Shown: positions 15,757 through 25,011, counted from the stretch's first letter. The stretch: 64,000 nucleotides of DNA from Clostridia bacterium (GCA_910576205.1 CAJTHL010000009.1:101217-165216), one strand, 5' to 3'. A program made the numbers and translations. Notes: generated by a model not told the origin, from the sequence alone.

Positions 15757-18216
15757 TCAGCGGAAAACCGCCCGGATTTGTACATCCTCCGAATCCAGCC
15801 CCACCACAATCTCCCTGGAGGAGGCGCTGCCCGAAAGAATAGTCCCTCCGGTAATCTCCCACCCGGCAAAACGGCGTCCAAAGGCAGGTTCCGCGCTCAA
15901 CGTCATGGGATAGTCCTTAAAATACCGCCCTTCCCAGACACCTTCCGTCAAATCCGGGGATATCGTATTCAGGCGGATGGTTCCCTTTTCCGGGGAAGAC
16001 TGGGACAGCGTCAGCGTACACAGCTCCCCCGAAAGCCCCAGGTATTCTCCCAGAAGCGGCACGGCAAAGTCAAAGCGGTTCTCAAAAAAGCCGCGTATCA
16101 CCTCCGCCTGCTCCTCCAGGGAGGGCTGGAGGGCGTTACTGTTCCACCGCTCTTCCTGTTTCCGGCTCATGGGCCCCCAATCCTCCAGAGCTTGATCCAG
16201 AAGGGCATTCACCCGCCTGGGGCTGAAATTCTCATTGGCCATGTCCAGAAAGGTGAGGACAAACTGCTGCCGGAACCTGGCATTCTCCAGAAGGTCCTTT
16301 GTGGGGGAAACCTCAAAGTGGTTTATCAGGGTATCGTGCTTCCACACCGGCGGCCAGGCCCCCTCCTGCTGAAGTCCCATGGAATCGTCCAGGTCGTAGA
16401 GAATCCACCGCCAGCGTCCGTCCGAATAGCCGGAAGGCTCCCCGGAGGGAAGGCTCTGCCAGGAAAATACATTTCGCCCCAGAGGCAGGGCGTCGGTATT
16501 TGCCACATAGATATTCGTACACACCCAGTCGATATAATTCTGGATATCCATCTGCCCCGCCAGCGCTTCATAGATCTCCGGGTCGGACAAATTGCCCTGG
16601 GCCTCCCTGACCAGCTCCTCAAAGCGTGCGTAATCCTCCTCCGCCCCGTCCTGTACCTCAACGGCGTTCTTAATCAGCAGGGTCTGCTCCTCCTCTACTC
16701 CGTACCGCTTCTCCAGCATGTCCGCCGAATATTTCTCCATCAGATAATACATCCCCCAGTATTCCCCGTTTAAAAATACCTGGCAGGGCATATAACGCTG
16801 CACCATGGCAAAGCGGTCCTCCACCAGGGAACAGACGAACACCTTGGATAGCCTGGCGCTGCCGTTTAAAATCAAGCTTTTGTAGGAAATCCCGCTGTCA
16901 AAAAATACCGGAGCAAATTCTCCCGTTCCGTAACGGTTCCTGGCAAAAAGGGTAAAGCTCTTCTGGGGAAAAGAGCGGGATTCATTTCCCCGGATACGGA
17001 TACCACACTCCTGGGAAAATGCCAGGGCATGGTTCTTATCAAACACCTCCAGACACACGGGCCGCTCCGTCCCTGGCCCCCGCATAAAATAGCTGGTGTA
17101 CTCCATCAGCGTAATCCAGTCTGTTTTCTCACTGATAACCCCGGCCTCCAGGGCCTCCGTATAATGTTCCCCCGTAACATAGATGCCGGACTCCTCCCCG
17201 AAAAGGAGGGATGGGTCTGTCACAAGAGAGAGAATCATGGCATTTTCATATCCTTCCCTGTCCTCAAAGCCAAAAAAATAGGTAGCTGTAGAAGGATTGC
17301 TGTAGTTTCCCCTCTCATCGATGGCAGCGGCCCGCACCACCACCGCCTTGTCCACAGGCTGCTTTGGTGGCTCGTAGGGGTCTGTGCCTGCGGTCACATT
17401 CTGAAGAGAGGCATATCTGTCCCGATTGGCCGAGGGGTCTGTAAGCAGAATGGGCTCTGTATAAAGCAAAGAATCCTTTCCCGGAATACTGCCATCCAGG
17501 GTATAGTAGATGGCGGCATCCTCAGGGCCGGACATAGAAAGCGTCAGAGAATCCTTGTAGAACCCGCTCTGGGCAGAAAAGACCGGCGCCTCCAGGGGAA
17601 AGGCCGCACTGTCATTGGGCAGACCCGGAGAAGGGTGCATCACAGAAAAGGCGTCGTCTGCTGGCAGCGCCCTTGCATAGACTGTGCCGGATTCCAGCGT
17701 GGGAATCCGCACCATGTCCACCATATGGTTTCCGGAGCTGTTGCGGCATCCCAGAAACAGGGTATCCCCGTCGGAGAACCGAAAAGGCGCCGTCGCGCGT
17801 TCCATGGGCGCCTCCCCCTGGTTCTCCTCCTCTTCCTCCTCGTACTCCTCCCCCACTGCGTAAATCACCAGGTATCCGCCAGGTTCTATGGAGACATGGG
17901 AAGGAAGGGGATAATCGTAGAGAAGCTCCGGGTCATCATAGAGATAATAGCCATCCAGAAATATAACATTTTCCGTGGGATTAAAAAGTTCGATATAATC
18001 CTCACCAGTGTAGGCCCCGTCTATGACAAGGCCTGTATTGCAGGGACTTACCTCGCTGATCCGAAGGGACATATCCGGGTTTTCAAACACATGAACCGCC
18101 GCCGTCTGAACGGCCTCATGGCCAGCCAGATCAGAAGCCCCCAGAAAAAAAAGCCCCCCTGCCAGAAGCAGGAAAAACAGGGACAGGCTCTGCCGGTTAA
18201 GAATCCGAATCCTCAT
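15757..18216 (-). CDS. Exported multidomain CotH-kinase protein
   Basis: 819 residues, with a signal-like hydrophobic segment at about 10-30. It appears to contain a lamin-tail-like domain (about 50-170, RISEVSPCNTG...DYIELFNPT), a chitobiase/FN3-like domain (about 205-310, IYYTLDGSIPGKDSLLY), a CotH domain (about 330-700) and a C-terminal repeat-like beta domain ending FAGWEITGG...VQIRAVFR. CotH proteins are atypical secreted protein kinases. Here CGIRIRGNESRSFPQKSF is the glycine-rich/Lys region and WILYDLDDSMG carries the Asp residues. An acidic run (EEYEEEEEEN) lies near 125. Its start overlaps rnhA by 20 bases. It is probably a cell-surface or spore-surface protein with unknown substrate. 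Confidence 0.85.
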   Translation of the reverse strand: MRIRILNRQSLSLFFLLLAGGLFFLGASDLAGHEAVQTAAVHVFENPDMSLRISEVSPCNTGLVIDGAYTGEDYIELFNPTENVIFLDGYYLYDDPELLYDYPLPSHVSIEPGGYLVIYAVGEEYEEEEEENQGEAPMERATAPFRFSDGDTLFLGCRNSSGNHMVDMVRIPTLESGTVYARALPADDAFSVMHPSPGLPNDSAAFPLEAPVFSAQSGFYKDSLTLSMSGPEDAAIYYTLDGSIPGKDSLLYTEPILLTDPSANRDRYASLQNVTAGTDPYEPPKQPVDKAVVVRAAAIDERGNYSNPSTATYFFGFEDREGYENAMILSLVTDPSLLFGEESGIYVTGEHYTEALEAGVISEKTDWITLMEYTSYFMRGPGTERPVCLEVFDKNHALAFSQECGIRIRGNESRSFPQKSFTLFARNRYGTGEFAPVFFDSGISYKSLILNGSARLSKVFVCSLVEDRFAMVQRYMPCQVFLNGEYWGMYYLMEKYSADMLEKRYGVEEEQTLLIKNAVEVQDGAEEDYARFEELVREAQGNLSDPEIYEALAGQMDIQNYIDWVCTNIYVANTDALPLGRNVFSWQSLPSGEPSGYSDGRWRWILYDLDDSMGLQQEGAWPPVWKHDTLINHFEVSPTKDLLENARFRQQFVLTFLDMANENFSPRRVNALLDQALEDWGPMSRKQEERWNSNALQPSLEEQAEVIRGFFENRFDFAVPLLGEYLGLSGELCTLTLSQSSPEKGTIRLNTISPDLTEGVWEGRYFKDYPMTLSAEPAFGRRFAGWEITGGTILSGSASSREIVVGLDSEDVQIRAVFR

Positions 18217-18682
18217 GAATCACCTCTTCTATCCGCCCCTCCCCGTCGGCCGCCGCCGTAGCCAGCGCGTCACAGCGCTCGTTGTAGGCATGTCCGGCAT
18301 GCCCCTTTACCCAGATAAAAGTCACCTGGTGGGGCTCCCTGGCTTTAAGAAGCCGCTTCCACAAATCCACGTTCTTCACCGGACCGCTGCTTCCCCTCCA
18401 GTTCTTTTTGAGCCATCCGTCTACCCAGTGTTTATTAAAGGCGTCCGTCACGTATTTAGAGTCCGAATAGACCTCCACCTGGCAGGGACGATTAAGCGCC
18501 TCCAGGCCCGCAATCACCGCCATAAGCTCCATGCGGTTGTTGGTAGTGCGCACATACCCCTGGCTGTACTCCCTCTCATGGAGCGCGCCCTTTGTATCCA
18601 CATAAGTCAGAATAGTCCCATAGCCTCCGGGGCCGTCGGGGTTTCCCCGGGCGGAGCCGTCCGTATAAATCTTTACCAGCAT
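18197..18682 (-). CDS. rnhA: Ribonuclease HI
   Basis: 161-residue RNase H1 that cuts RNA in RNA-DNA hybrids. The four acidic catalytic residues are visible: Asp in IYTDGSARGNPG-like YTDGSARGNPDG, Glu in NNRMELMAV, Asp in VYSDSKYV and Asp in NERCDALA; the His-containing loop is GHAGHAYNE. The ATG at 18682 is preceded by GGAG; 15 upstream codons of open frame lie mostly within mscL. It begins five bases after the mscL stop and its end overlaps the CotH gene, so the three are probably co-transcribed. Confidence 0.94.
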   Translation of the reverse strand: MLVKIYTDGSARGNPDGPGGYGTILTYVDTKGALHEREYSQGYVRTTNNRMELMAVIAGLEALNRPCQVEVYSDSKYVTDAFNKHWVDGWLKKNWRGSSGPVKNVDLWKRLLKAREPHQVTFIWVKGHAGHAYNERCDALATAAADGEGRIEEVIHEDSDS

Positions 18683-18686
18683 GTTA

Positions 18687-19124
18687 TTACTCCACTTCCG
18701 ACCCGCAGTGGGAACATTTTGTGGCATCTATATGAATCTCGGATTTGCAGTAGGGGCAGGTCTTTTTCGTGGGCGCCGCCGGAGCCGCAGGCACGTTCTT
18801 TTTGTGGAGCCTGTTGAGCTGCTTCACCAGGATAAACACCACAAAAGCAGTCAGCAGGAAATTGATAAGCCCTGTGATAAAGCTTCCGTAGGCAATGGTG
18901 GACGTCACCGCCTGGGCGTCCGCCAGGGTAGCGTATTTGTTTCCGTCCAGGGCAATAAACATGTTGGAGAAATCAAGCTTCCCCGTAAACAGGCTGATAA
19001 ACGGCATAATGATATCGTTTACCAGGGAAGTAATAAGCCCGTTAAACCCTCCGCCGATAATCACGCCAACGGCCAGATCCAGCATATTTCCCTTTAACGC
19101 AAATTCTTTAAATTCTTTCAACAT
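18687..19124 (-). CDS. mscL: Large-conductance mechanosensitive channel MscL with zinc ribbon
   Basis: 145-residue osmotic emergency valve. The N-terminal amphipathic helix [23 protein letters not shown] and the first pore helix are standard, followed by NDIIMPFIS, a periplasmic loop and TM2 (about 78-98). After the cytoplasmic helix the protein carries [21 protein letters not shown], a small zinc-ribbon-like pair of CxxC motifs, an addition to the classical MscL tail. AAGGAG lies about ten bases upstream of the ATG. Confidence 0.94.
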   Translation of the reverse strand: MLKEFKEFALKGNMLDLAVGVIIGGGFNGLITSLVNDIIMPFISLFTGKLDFSNMFIALDGNKYATLADAQAVTSTIAYGSFITGLINFLLTAFVVFILVKQLNRLHKKNVPAAPAAPTKKTCPYCKSEIHIDATKCSHCGSEVE

Positions 19125-19164
19125 CTCCTTTTATCTCCTTTACTTTTTCTCTGTATGACTGATT

Positions 19165-19923
19165 TTACCGTTTTCCCGGACATTCCCTGATATAGCACAG
19201 ATTGCACATGAGATAATTGCTGTTTCTGCGCACATAGGTTTTATATTCCTCCCAGTCTACCACATAGGGCTTCCCCCAGGAAGAAATACAGATTTTCCCG
19301 TCTCCCACAGCAGTCACCGTCACAAAATGCGCCTTTGTCCGGGCGGCGCAGCGAAGCCCGCCTTTTTCATCCTCCTGGTAAAGGTTAAGTCTCTCATCCC
19401 TAAGGAACGCTTCCTTTAAATATCCCATAAGTTCTTTCCTGGTTCCGGGCTTCTTCCCCTTCCCGGGAAGTACGGGCAGATGAAATCTGGGGCCTATGGC
19501 CAGCACCACCGGAATGTCCCGGCCCAGCATGTCCTCCATGCGGGGCAGTATATTCCAGGGCAGCGCCCCCCAGCGGGCCCGAAGCTCCATCCGGTATTTC
19601 CGGAAATACCGGTTAAGTCCCAGCACCAGCACCCAGTAGGGCATCCCAAGCCTGGGCAGCACCGGAAAATATTTTCTCTTAAGCCCCAGAAGATACCGCT
19701 GGTACCGGGGGCGGGAAATCTCTCCGTCCATATGAAACAGGCCGTGCATCTCCTCGGTCCGGCATCCCTTCCGGTGCATGCCAAGATACAGGAGGAGATC
19801 CCCCGCAGCCACTACCCCGCAGCCTCCCTGGCTCATGTTCCTGTTCTTAAACCAGCCCTGGTTTCCCCCGTAGGAGCCCTCAATGGAGGGATATGGAAAT
19901 TTCAGCTTCCACTTATCTTTCAT
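19165..19923 (-). CDS. Unrecognised protein, possible C39-like cysteine peptidase
   Basis: About 252 residues, no close family recognised. It contains the pattern of papain-fold C39-like peptidases: a Cys after a Gln/Gly stretch (NMSQGGCGVVAAGDLLLYLG, Cys at about 34), a His followed by hydrophobics (KAHFVTVTAV, about 213) and a later SSWGKPYVVDWEEY with the third polar residue. No signal peptide is evident. The ATG at 19923 is preceded by GAAGGAAAGTGT. The leader carries an element shared with sigE. It lies between miaB and mscL on the same strand. The peptidase reading is an inference from residue spacing; a non-catalytic homolog is possible. Confidence 0.5.
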   Translation of the reverse strand: MKDKWKLKFPYPSIEGSYGGNQGWFKNRNMSQGGCGVVAAGDLLLYLGMHRKGCRTEEMHGLFHMDGEISRPRYQRYLLGLKRKYFPVLPRLGMPYWVLVLGLNRYFRKYRMELRARWGALPWNILPRMEDMLGRDIPVVLAIGPRFHLPVLPGKGKKPGTRKELMGYLKEAFLRDERLNLYQEDEKGGLRCAARTKAHFVTVTAVGDGKICISSWGKPYVVDWEEYKTYVRRNSNYLMCNLCYIRECPGKR

Positions 19924-19940
19924 ACACTTTCCTTCTATAC

Positions 19941-19990
19941 TTAGTCCCGCATCTGCCCTCCCAAGGCCCATGTACTGGAAACATTTCCGG
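19941..19990 (-). repeat. Dispersed leader element, second copy
   Basis: Related to 5629-5680 in front of sigE. On the plus strand it opens TTAGTCCCGCATCTGCCC, then CCAAGGCCC and a palindrome CTGGAAACATTTCCGG. It sits immediately upstream of the ribosome binding site of the C39-like gene. Flanking bases 19995-20045 (AAATCCTTCCGGGCC and GATGCTGTTTT) recur at about 12748-12804 upstream of the murD element, suggesting a larger composite leader family. Confidence 0.6.
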
Positions 19991-20063
19991 CCTCTTTCGT
20001 GTCCGTAAATCCTTCCGGGCCTTCTCCGGGCTGATGCTGTTTTAGTCCCACATCCAGCCTTCC

Positions 20064-21512
20064 TTATTCTGCCAGCGTTCCCATATAGTAGAATCCCTTG
20101 CTTTCGTCAAGCCGCACCTTTACCAGCCTGCCGGAAAGGGACGCATCCCCCGGGAAATGCACCAGCAGGTTGTTGCCCATGCGCCCGGTCACAAGTCCGG
20201 GATCGTGACTGTTTAGCTCCTCCACCAGCACCTCCTGGACGGTTCCCGTAAACCGGCTGGATCTCTCCCGGGAGATCTTCTGCACCTCCTGGAGGAGCCG
20301 GTCAAAACGCTCCTTCATAACCTCCTCCGGCACCTGGTTCTCCATGGCGGCCGCCGGCGTGCCGTTCCGCCTGGAATAAAGAAAGGTAAACGCGCTGTCA
20401 TATTGGACTTTTTGCACCACATCCAGAGTCTCCTCAAAGTCTGCCTGCGTCTCTCCCGGAAAGCCCACGATAATGTCTGTAGTTAGGGAGAGATCGGGAA
20501 TGGCCCCCCGGATCCTTTCCACCAGCTCCAGATACTGCTCCTTTGTGTACCGCCGGTTCATGGCCTTCAGGATGGGGGTACTTCCCGACTGGACAGGCAG
20601 ATGAAGATGACGGCATATTTTCCCGGAGTCTGCCATTGTCTCAATAAGCTCGCCCGACAGATCTTTGGGGTGGGAGGTCATAAAGCGGATTCTCTTAATC
20701 CCCTCAACCTTCTCAATCTCCCGCAAAAGCCCTGCAAAGGACAGGGGCTCTTCAAGGCCCTTCCCGTAGGAATTTACATTCTGCCCCAGCAGCATGACCT
20801 CCACCACACCGTCAGCGGCCAGTTTTCTGATCTCCCGGATAATATCCTCCGGCCTGCGGCTGCGCTCCCGCCCCCGCACATAGGGCACAATACAGTAGCT
20901 ACAGAAATTGTTGCAGCCAAACATAATATTGACCCCGGATTTAAAGGGGTATTTCCGCTGGCTTGGAAGCTCCTCCACCACCAGCTTCGTATCCTCCCAG
21001 ATATCGACGACCATTTCCCCGGTCTCCTGACGAACCGCCATCAGTTCCGCCAGCTTAAAGATATTATGGGTGCCGAAAATAATGTCCACAAACCGGTAGC
21101 TCTCCCGAAGGCGTTCAACCACATGAGGCTCCTGCATCATACAGCCGCACAGGGCGATACGCATATCCGGGTTGTCCTTCTTATAGTGGTGCAGCCTTCC
21201 AAGACGCCCGTAAACCTTCTGATTAGCGTTCTCCCGCACTGTACAGGTATTGTAAATGACGAAATCCGCGTTTTCATCCAGGGCTTCCTCATAGCCAGTC
21301 TGCTCCAGGATACCCCGCAGCTTCTCCGAGTCGTGGGCATTCATCTGACAGCCCATATTGACCACGCAGGCCCTTGGGGGCCGTCCCTTTCTCCTCTCAA
21401 AATCCCGGGTCCATTCCCGACATTTTTCCATAAAATAATATTGTCTGGCCGGCTCTTCCGCAGGCGGGGCCGCTTCCAGATTTCTCTTGTTTTGATCTGT
21501 CTCCCGATACAT
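20064..21512 (-). CDS. miaB: tRNA-2-methylthio-N6-dimethylallyladenosine synthase MiaB
   Basis: Radical-SAM methylthiotransferase acting on A37 of tRNAs reading UNN codons, 482 residues. Domains in order: UPF0004 (about 45-165, with VVNMGCQMNAHDSE and other cluster cysteines), radical SAM core (about 185-415, CNNFCSYC binding the 4Fe-4S cluster) and a TRAM domain (about 420-480). The N-terminal 40-residue extension is common among Firmicutes MiaB. The ATG follows GGAGAGT. It lies 31 bases after the phosphatase gene. Confidence 0.96.
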   Translation of the reverse strand: MYRETDQNKRNLEAAPPAEEPARQYYFMEKCREWTRDFERRKGRPPRACVVNMGCQMNAHDSEKLRGILEQTGYEEALDENADFVIYNTCTVRENANQKVYGRLGRLHHYKKDNPDMRIALCGCMMQEPHVVERLRESYRFVDIIFGTHNIFKLAELMAVRQETGEMVVDIWEDTKLVVEELPSQRKYPFKSGVNIMFGCNNFCSYCIVPYVRGRERSRRPEDIIREIRKLAADGVVEVMLLGQNVNSYGKGLEEPLSFAGLLREIEKVEGIKRIRFMTSHPKDLSGELIETMADSGKICRHLHLPVQSGSTPILKAMNRRYTKEQYLELVERIRGAIPDLSLTTDIIVGFPGETQADFEETLDVVQKVQYDSAFTFLYSRRNGTPAAAMENQVPEEVMKERFDRLLQEVQKISRERSSRFTGTVQEVLVEELNSHDPGLVTGRMGNNLLVHFPGDASLSGRLVKVRLDESKGFYYMGTLAE

Positions 21513-21543
21513 ACTCTCCGATTCTTTCCCTTTCTCTCACCAC

Positions 21544-22179
21544 TCAGTCATAATTCGTACTCAGAGCCTCATCATAATAGATCACATTCTCCTGCCGGAT
21601 TTCAATCTCCCCGCCGGTGACATGCAAAATGGTCACCCCACAGTTTTTATGTACGCCCCCCTGCCAGAACCGGGACAGAGGAATTTTTTTAATTCCCACC
21701 AGAATACTCTGAAGCGTGGCCCCGTGGGTAGACAGAAGAATTGTTTTATCCCTGTTTTCGAGGTTTTCTGTCAGTTCCCGCATAAAATCCCCTGTGCGGG
21801 AGCAAAGCTCCTCCACACTCTCCCCGCCTTCCGGCGGCGCATACCGGGTGGGATCCCGGAAAAAGTACACGAAATCCGGGTCCGGAATGTTGTACCCTTC
21901 CTTATTGCAGCAGTACCCCTCATAGATGCCAAAGCCGATCTCCTCCAGCCTCTTATCCGTATAAATGGGACAGCGGCCCTCCGTTACAAGCTGTGCCGTC
22001 TCATAGGCCCGTTTTAAGGGGCTTGCGTATACTGCGTCAAAATGCACCTCCCGTAAACCCTCCGCCGTAAGCTTTGCCACATAGACGCCATTTTCATTTA
22101 AGGGAAGGTCTGCCTTGCCCTGTAAGAGATGGCGTTTATTCCATTTTGTTTCCCCATGCCGGATCAGATAAATCTTCAT
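21544..22179 (-). CDS. Histidine phosphatase family protein
   Basis: 211-residue phosphoglycerate-mutase-like phosphatase. The phosphoacceptor His is in YLIRHGETKWN (about 4-14), Arg/Glu appear in YASPLKRAYETAQLV (about 51-65), the second catalytic His is in LLSTHGATLQS, and EIGFGIYEG matches the lid region. AAGGAGAATAGAAG precedes the ATG. It lies between a MATE exporter gene (19 bases upstream) and miaB. The family covers phosphoglycerate mutases, alpha-ribazole phosphatases and broad phosphatases, so the substrate is open. Confidence 0.88.
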   Translation of the reverse strand: MKIYLIRHGETKWNKRHLLQGKADLPLNENGVYVAKLTAEGLREVHFDAVYASPLKRAYETAQLVTEGRCPIYTDKRLEEIGFGIYEGYCCNKEGYNIPDPDFVYFFRDPTRYAPPEGGESVEELCSRTGDFMRELTENLENRDKTILLSTHGATLQSILVGIKKIPLSRFWQGGVHKNCGVTILHVTGGEIEIRQENVIYYDEALSTNYD

Positions 22180-22198
22180 CTTCTATTCTCCTTGTATC

Positions 22199-23566
22199 TT
22201 ATCGGAATGCAATTCCCTTTTTCTTTTCCAGATGATGCTTCACCCACAGGAAACAGCCCACATGGGCCAGGAAGGTAACCAGCCAGGAGGCCGGATACGT
22301 CCAGTATATCCCCTCGATATTGTGAAACCGCTCTATCTGGAAGATGGTGGAAATATAAAGCACCCGCAGGCCACAGACACCCACCAGGGAAACAATCATG
22401 GGCATTACCGAGTACCCGATGCCCCTTAAGCTTCCCACCATAACCTCCATCATGCCGCAGAGGGCATAGGGCCACGCAACAATCTTAAGGCGCGCCACCC
22501 CGGCGTCTATGACTGCCTGGCTGGGGGAATAGATACCCACCAGGGTTCCGCCGAAGAAAACCACCAGATTTCCCAGAATCAGCCCCACAATCACCACACA
22601 GAGCTGGCCTGTGAGAAGAATCCGGATAATACGCTTAAACCGGCCTGCCCCCACATTCTGGCTGGTAAAGGACAAGGTGGCCTGGTGGAAGGCATTCATG
22701 GCAATGTATACAAAGCCCTCAATATTTCCCGCCGCGGAAGCCACCGCCACCGCCGTGGGGCCAAAAGTATTGATGGAGGACTGAATCACCACATTGGACA
22801 GGGAGAAAAGCATTCCCTGGAAGCCCGCGGGCAGTCCCACCTGGACAATCCGCTTAAGCTTATCCCGGTAAATATGGAGCTGGTTTAACACAAGCCGGAT
22901 CCCTCCCTGCTCCCGCATAAGGCACCGGAGCACCAGACCTGCGGAAATACACTGGGAGATTACCGTGGCAAGCCCCACCCCCGCCACATCCATCTTCAGG
23001 GTTATGACAAAAAACAGGTTGAGCATCACATTGATAACGCCTGCAATAATCAGATAGTAGAGAGGCCTCTTGGTGTCTCCCACCGCCCGCAATATGGCGC
23101 TTCCAAAATTGTATACCATGGTTGCGGTCATTCCCAGGAAATAAATCCGCAGATAGAGGACCGCCAGGTCCAGAACCTCCTCCGGCGCCTGCATCAGCAC
23201 CAGGACGGCCCTGGCTCCGGCTACTCCGATTACGGTAAGCACAACGCCGCTAATAATGCTGACCAGCATGGATGTATGTACGGTTTCCCCAAGCTCCCGC
23301 TCCTGTTTTGCCCCGTAATAATGGCCCGCCAGCACATTTGCGCCTACAGACAGGCCGATAAACACGTTGGTCAGAAGATTGATGACCGCACCGTTGGAGC
23401 CCACGGCCGCCAGGGAGTTGTCCCCGGCGTACCTGCCAACCACTACAATATCCGCCGCGTTAAACAAAAGCTGCAAAACGCCAGAGCACATAAGCGGAAG
23501 CGCAAACAGCAGCATCTTTTTAAGGACCGGGCCGCTGCACATATCGATCTCGTATTTTTTATTCAT
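22199..23566 (-). CDS. MATE family efflux transporter
   Basis: About 455 residues, twelve predicted membrane helices in two MatE repeats. The N-terminus (GPVLKKMLLFALPLMCSGVLQLLFNAADIVVVGRYAG) is typical of the NorM/DinF-like branch common in Clostridia. It would export cationic compounds or drugs by Na+ or H+ antiport. The ATG at 23566 follows GGAGAAAATA; a further 17 codons upstream are open but unsupported. A promoter candidate is at 23647-23675. It is the first gene of a run that continues into the histidine phosphatase and miaB. Confidence 0.92.
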   Translation of the reverse strand: MNKKYEIDMCSGPVLKKMLLFALPLMCSGVLQLLFNAADIVVVGRYAGDNSLAAVGSNGAVINLLTNVFIGLSVGANVLAGHYYGAKQERELGETVHTSMLVSIISGVVLTVIGVAGARAVLVLMQAPEEVLDLAVLYLRIYFLGMTATMVYNFGSAILRAVGDTKRPLYYLIIAGVINVMLNLFFVITLKMDVAGVGLATVISQCISAGLVLRCLMREQGGIRLVLNQLHIYRDKLKRIVQVGLPAGFQGMLFSLSNVVIQSSINTFGPTAVAVASAAGNIEGFVYIAMNAFHQATLSFTSQNVGAGRFKRIIRILLTGQLCVVIVGLILGNLVVFFGGTLVGIYSPSQAVIDAGVARLKIVAWPYALCGMMEVMVGSLRGIGYSVMPMIVSLVGVCGLRVLYISTIFQIERFHNIEGIYWTYPASWLVTFLAHVGCFLWVKHHLEKKKGIAFR

Positions 23567-23646
23567 TATTTTCTCCAATCCGGTATCGTACCGCCCTCCC
23601 AATCCAACGGTGGGCATCCGCTGATTTTGAATTCTATCTCTACTCT

Positions 23647-23675
23647 ACAATAACACTTTGCCTATCTGAAATCAA
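23647..23675 (-). promoter_or_regulatory. Candidate promoter of the MATE gene
   Basis: Minus strand -35 TTGATT (23670-23675), 17 bases, -10 TATTGT (23647-23652), about 80 bases before the MATE start. The -10 is weak, so confidence is moderate. Confidence 0.4.
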
Positions 23676-23705
23676 TGAAAACCCACCCAGAAAGACAGCA
23701 AATTT

Positions 23706-23767
23706 CAAGCGGGTTTCCGGCCTTCTTTTGGCAGTTTTACCAATGTATTCTGCCGGCTCCCCGCTTG
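23706..23767 (-). terminator. Long hairpin after the cyclopropane synthase gene
   Basis: CAAGCGGG (23706-23713) pairs perfectly with CCCGCTTG (23760-23767) and inner GCCGG/CCGG segments can extend the stem. It lies 25 bases past the stop of the cyclopropane synthase gene. No T-run follows on the minus strand, so it may be a processed 3' end rather than a classical terminator. Confidence 0.3.
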
Positions 23768-23792
23768 TTGACATTGTGGTTTCAAAAGCCCG

Positions 23793-24947
23793 TTACACGA
23801 CTCTTCGCATGGGCAGATCATTGTTCACGCCTCTGGACAGCAGAATCTGATGCACGTCGATAACCCCGTTGTGGAAGGTGGCGGCGCAGGCAGCCAGATA
23901 GAGCTCCCACATACGGGCAAATTCTTCTCCCCGGCTCCTCTCGATCTCTGCCCTGTGGTTGCGGAAATTGGAAAGCCAGCAAAGCAGCGTCCGGTTATAG
24001 TGCCTGCGAAGGCTTTCCACATCCAGGGTATACAGGTTGTAGTCTGGAAGAAGCTTGATGATTTCCCGAAAGCTTGGCACCATTCCCCCGGGAAAAATGT
24101 ATTTCTTCATCCAGGCATCCCCGTCAAACTCCCGCTGGGCGCTGATAAAATGCAGTAGAAATAATCCGCCGGGCTTCAGGGCCGATTTGGCCTGATCCAG
24201 AAACGTCCCGTAATTCTCCCGGCCCACATGCTCCAGCATGCCTACGCTTACCACACGGTCAAAGGCAACCCTGGCCTCCTTTAATTCCCGGTAATCCATA
24301 TACCGCACCTGAAGACTGTTGGAGAGGCTCTCCCGGTTGATCTCCTCCTGGAACTGCTCATACTGCTTCCGGCTTAAGGTAATGCCCACGCCATGGACCT
24401 GGTAGCGCTCCACGGCCCTCTTTAAGAGAAATCCCCAGCCGCATCCGATATCCAGCAGGGTCATTCCCTTCTCCAGGCAGAGCTTGTCCAGAATATGATC
24501 CGCCTTGTTTACCTGGGCATCGTACAGTGTATCATACTGGGTCTTGAAATAGCCGCAGGAATAGCTCATGCTCTCATCCAGCCACAGGCGGTAAAAATCG
24601 TTTCCCAAATCGTAATGGTACTGCACATCCCGCTCGCTGGCCTTGCGCCCCGGAGGCGGAAGAAACTTAAGTCCCAGGGACTTGTTTCTGTGAAACCGCT
24701 TCATCTCCCCCATAAATAAATCCAGCACCTCGTAGAGATCCCGGTCCACCTCCACATCCCCCCGCATATACGCCTCCCCCAGGGCCAGGGATGTGCTGGT
24801 GAGGAGAGCCCGCTTTTCCGGCTCCCGCTTCACCGTAACCGTAAAGGCCGGCTCCCCCTCCCCAATCCGGCTTAACTCCCCGTTCATCTTCAGAAGAAAC
24901 GTCACCGGGATAATCTGTTTCAGATAATTTTTCACAAATGCCTGCAC
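23793..24947 (-). CDS. cfa: Cyclopropane-fatty-acyl-phospholipid synthase
   Basis: SAM-dependent methyltransferase that adds a methylene group to unsaturated phospholipid acyl chains, about 384 residues. The SAM site LLDIGCGWGFLLKRA follows the N-terminal lipid-binding domain, and YSCGYF, MLEHVGRENY and FLHFISA are conserved CFA motifs. The GTG at 24947 is chosen because AAAGGAG lies nine bases upstream; the frame stays open to a TTG at 25010 with no ribosome binding site. It stands alone, behind the terminator of the amidohydrolase gene. Confidence 0.92.
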   Translation of the reverse strand: MQAFVKNYLKQIIPVTFLLKMNGELSRIGEGEPAFTVTVKREPEKRALLTSTSLALGEAYMRGDVEVDRDLYEVLDLFMGEMKRFHRNKSLGLKFLPPPGRKASERDVQYHYDLGNDFYRLWLDESMSYSCGYFKTQYDTLYDAQVNKADHILDKLCLEKGMTLLDIGCGWGFLLKRAVERYQVHGVGITLSRKQYEQFQEEINRESLSNSLQVRYMDYRELKEARVAFDRVVSVGMLEHVGRENYGTFLDQAKSALKPGGLFLLHFISAQREFDGDAWMKKYIFPGGMVPSFREIIKLLPDYNLYTLDVESLRRHYNRTLLCWLSNFRNHRAEIERSRGEEFARMWELYLAACAATFHNGVIDVHQILLSRGVNNDLPMRRVV

Positions 24948-25011
24948 TGTAAACCGCTCCTTTCCCCGCGGCGGCCGCCGTAAACCCGACAGGCCTGTTT
25001 TTAACCGCAAA

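Noticed and set aside
17029..18261. A 410-codon open frame antisense to the first CotH gene
   Set aside because: Low-complexity His/Arg/Pro-rich translation with no domain; shadow of the CotH gene.
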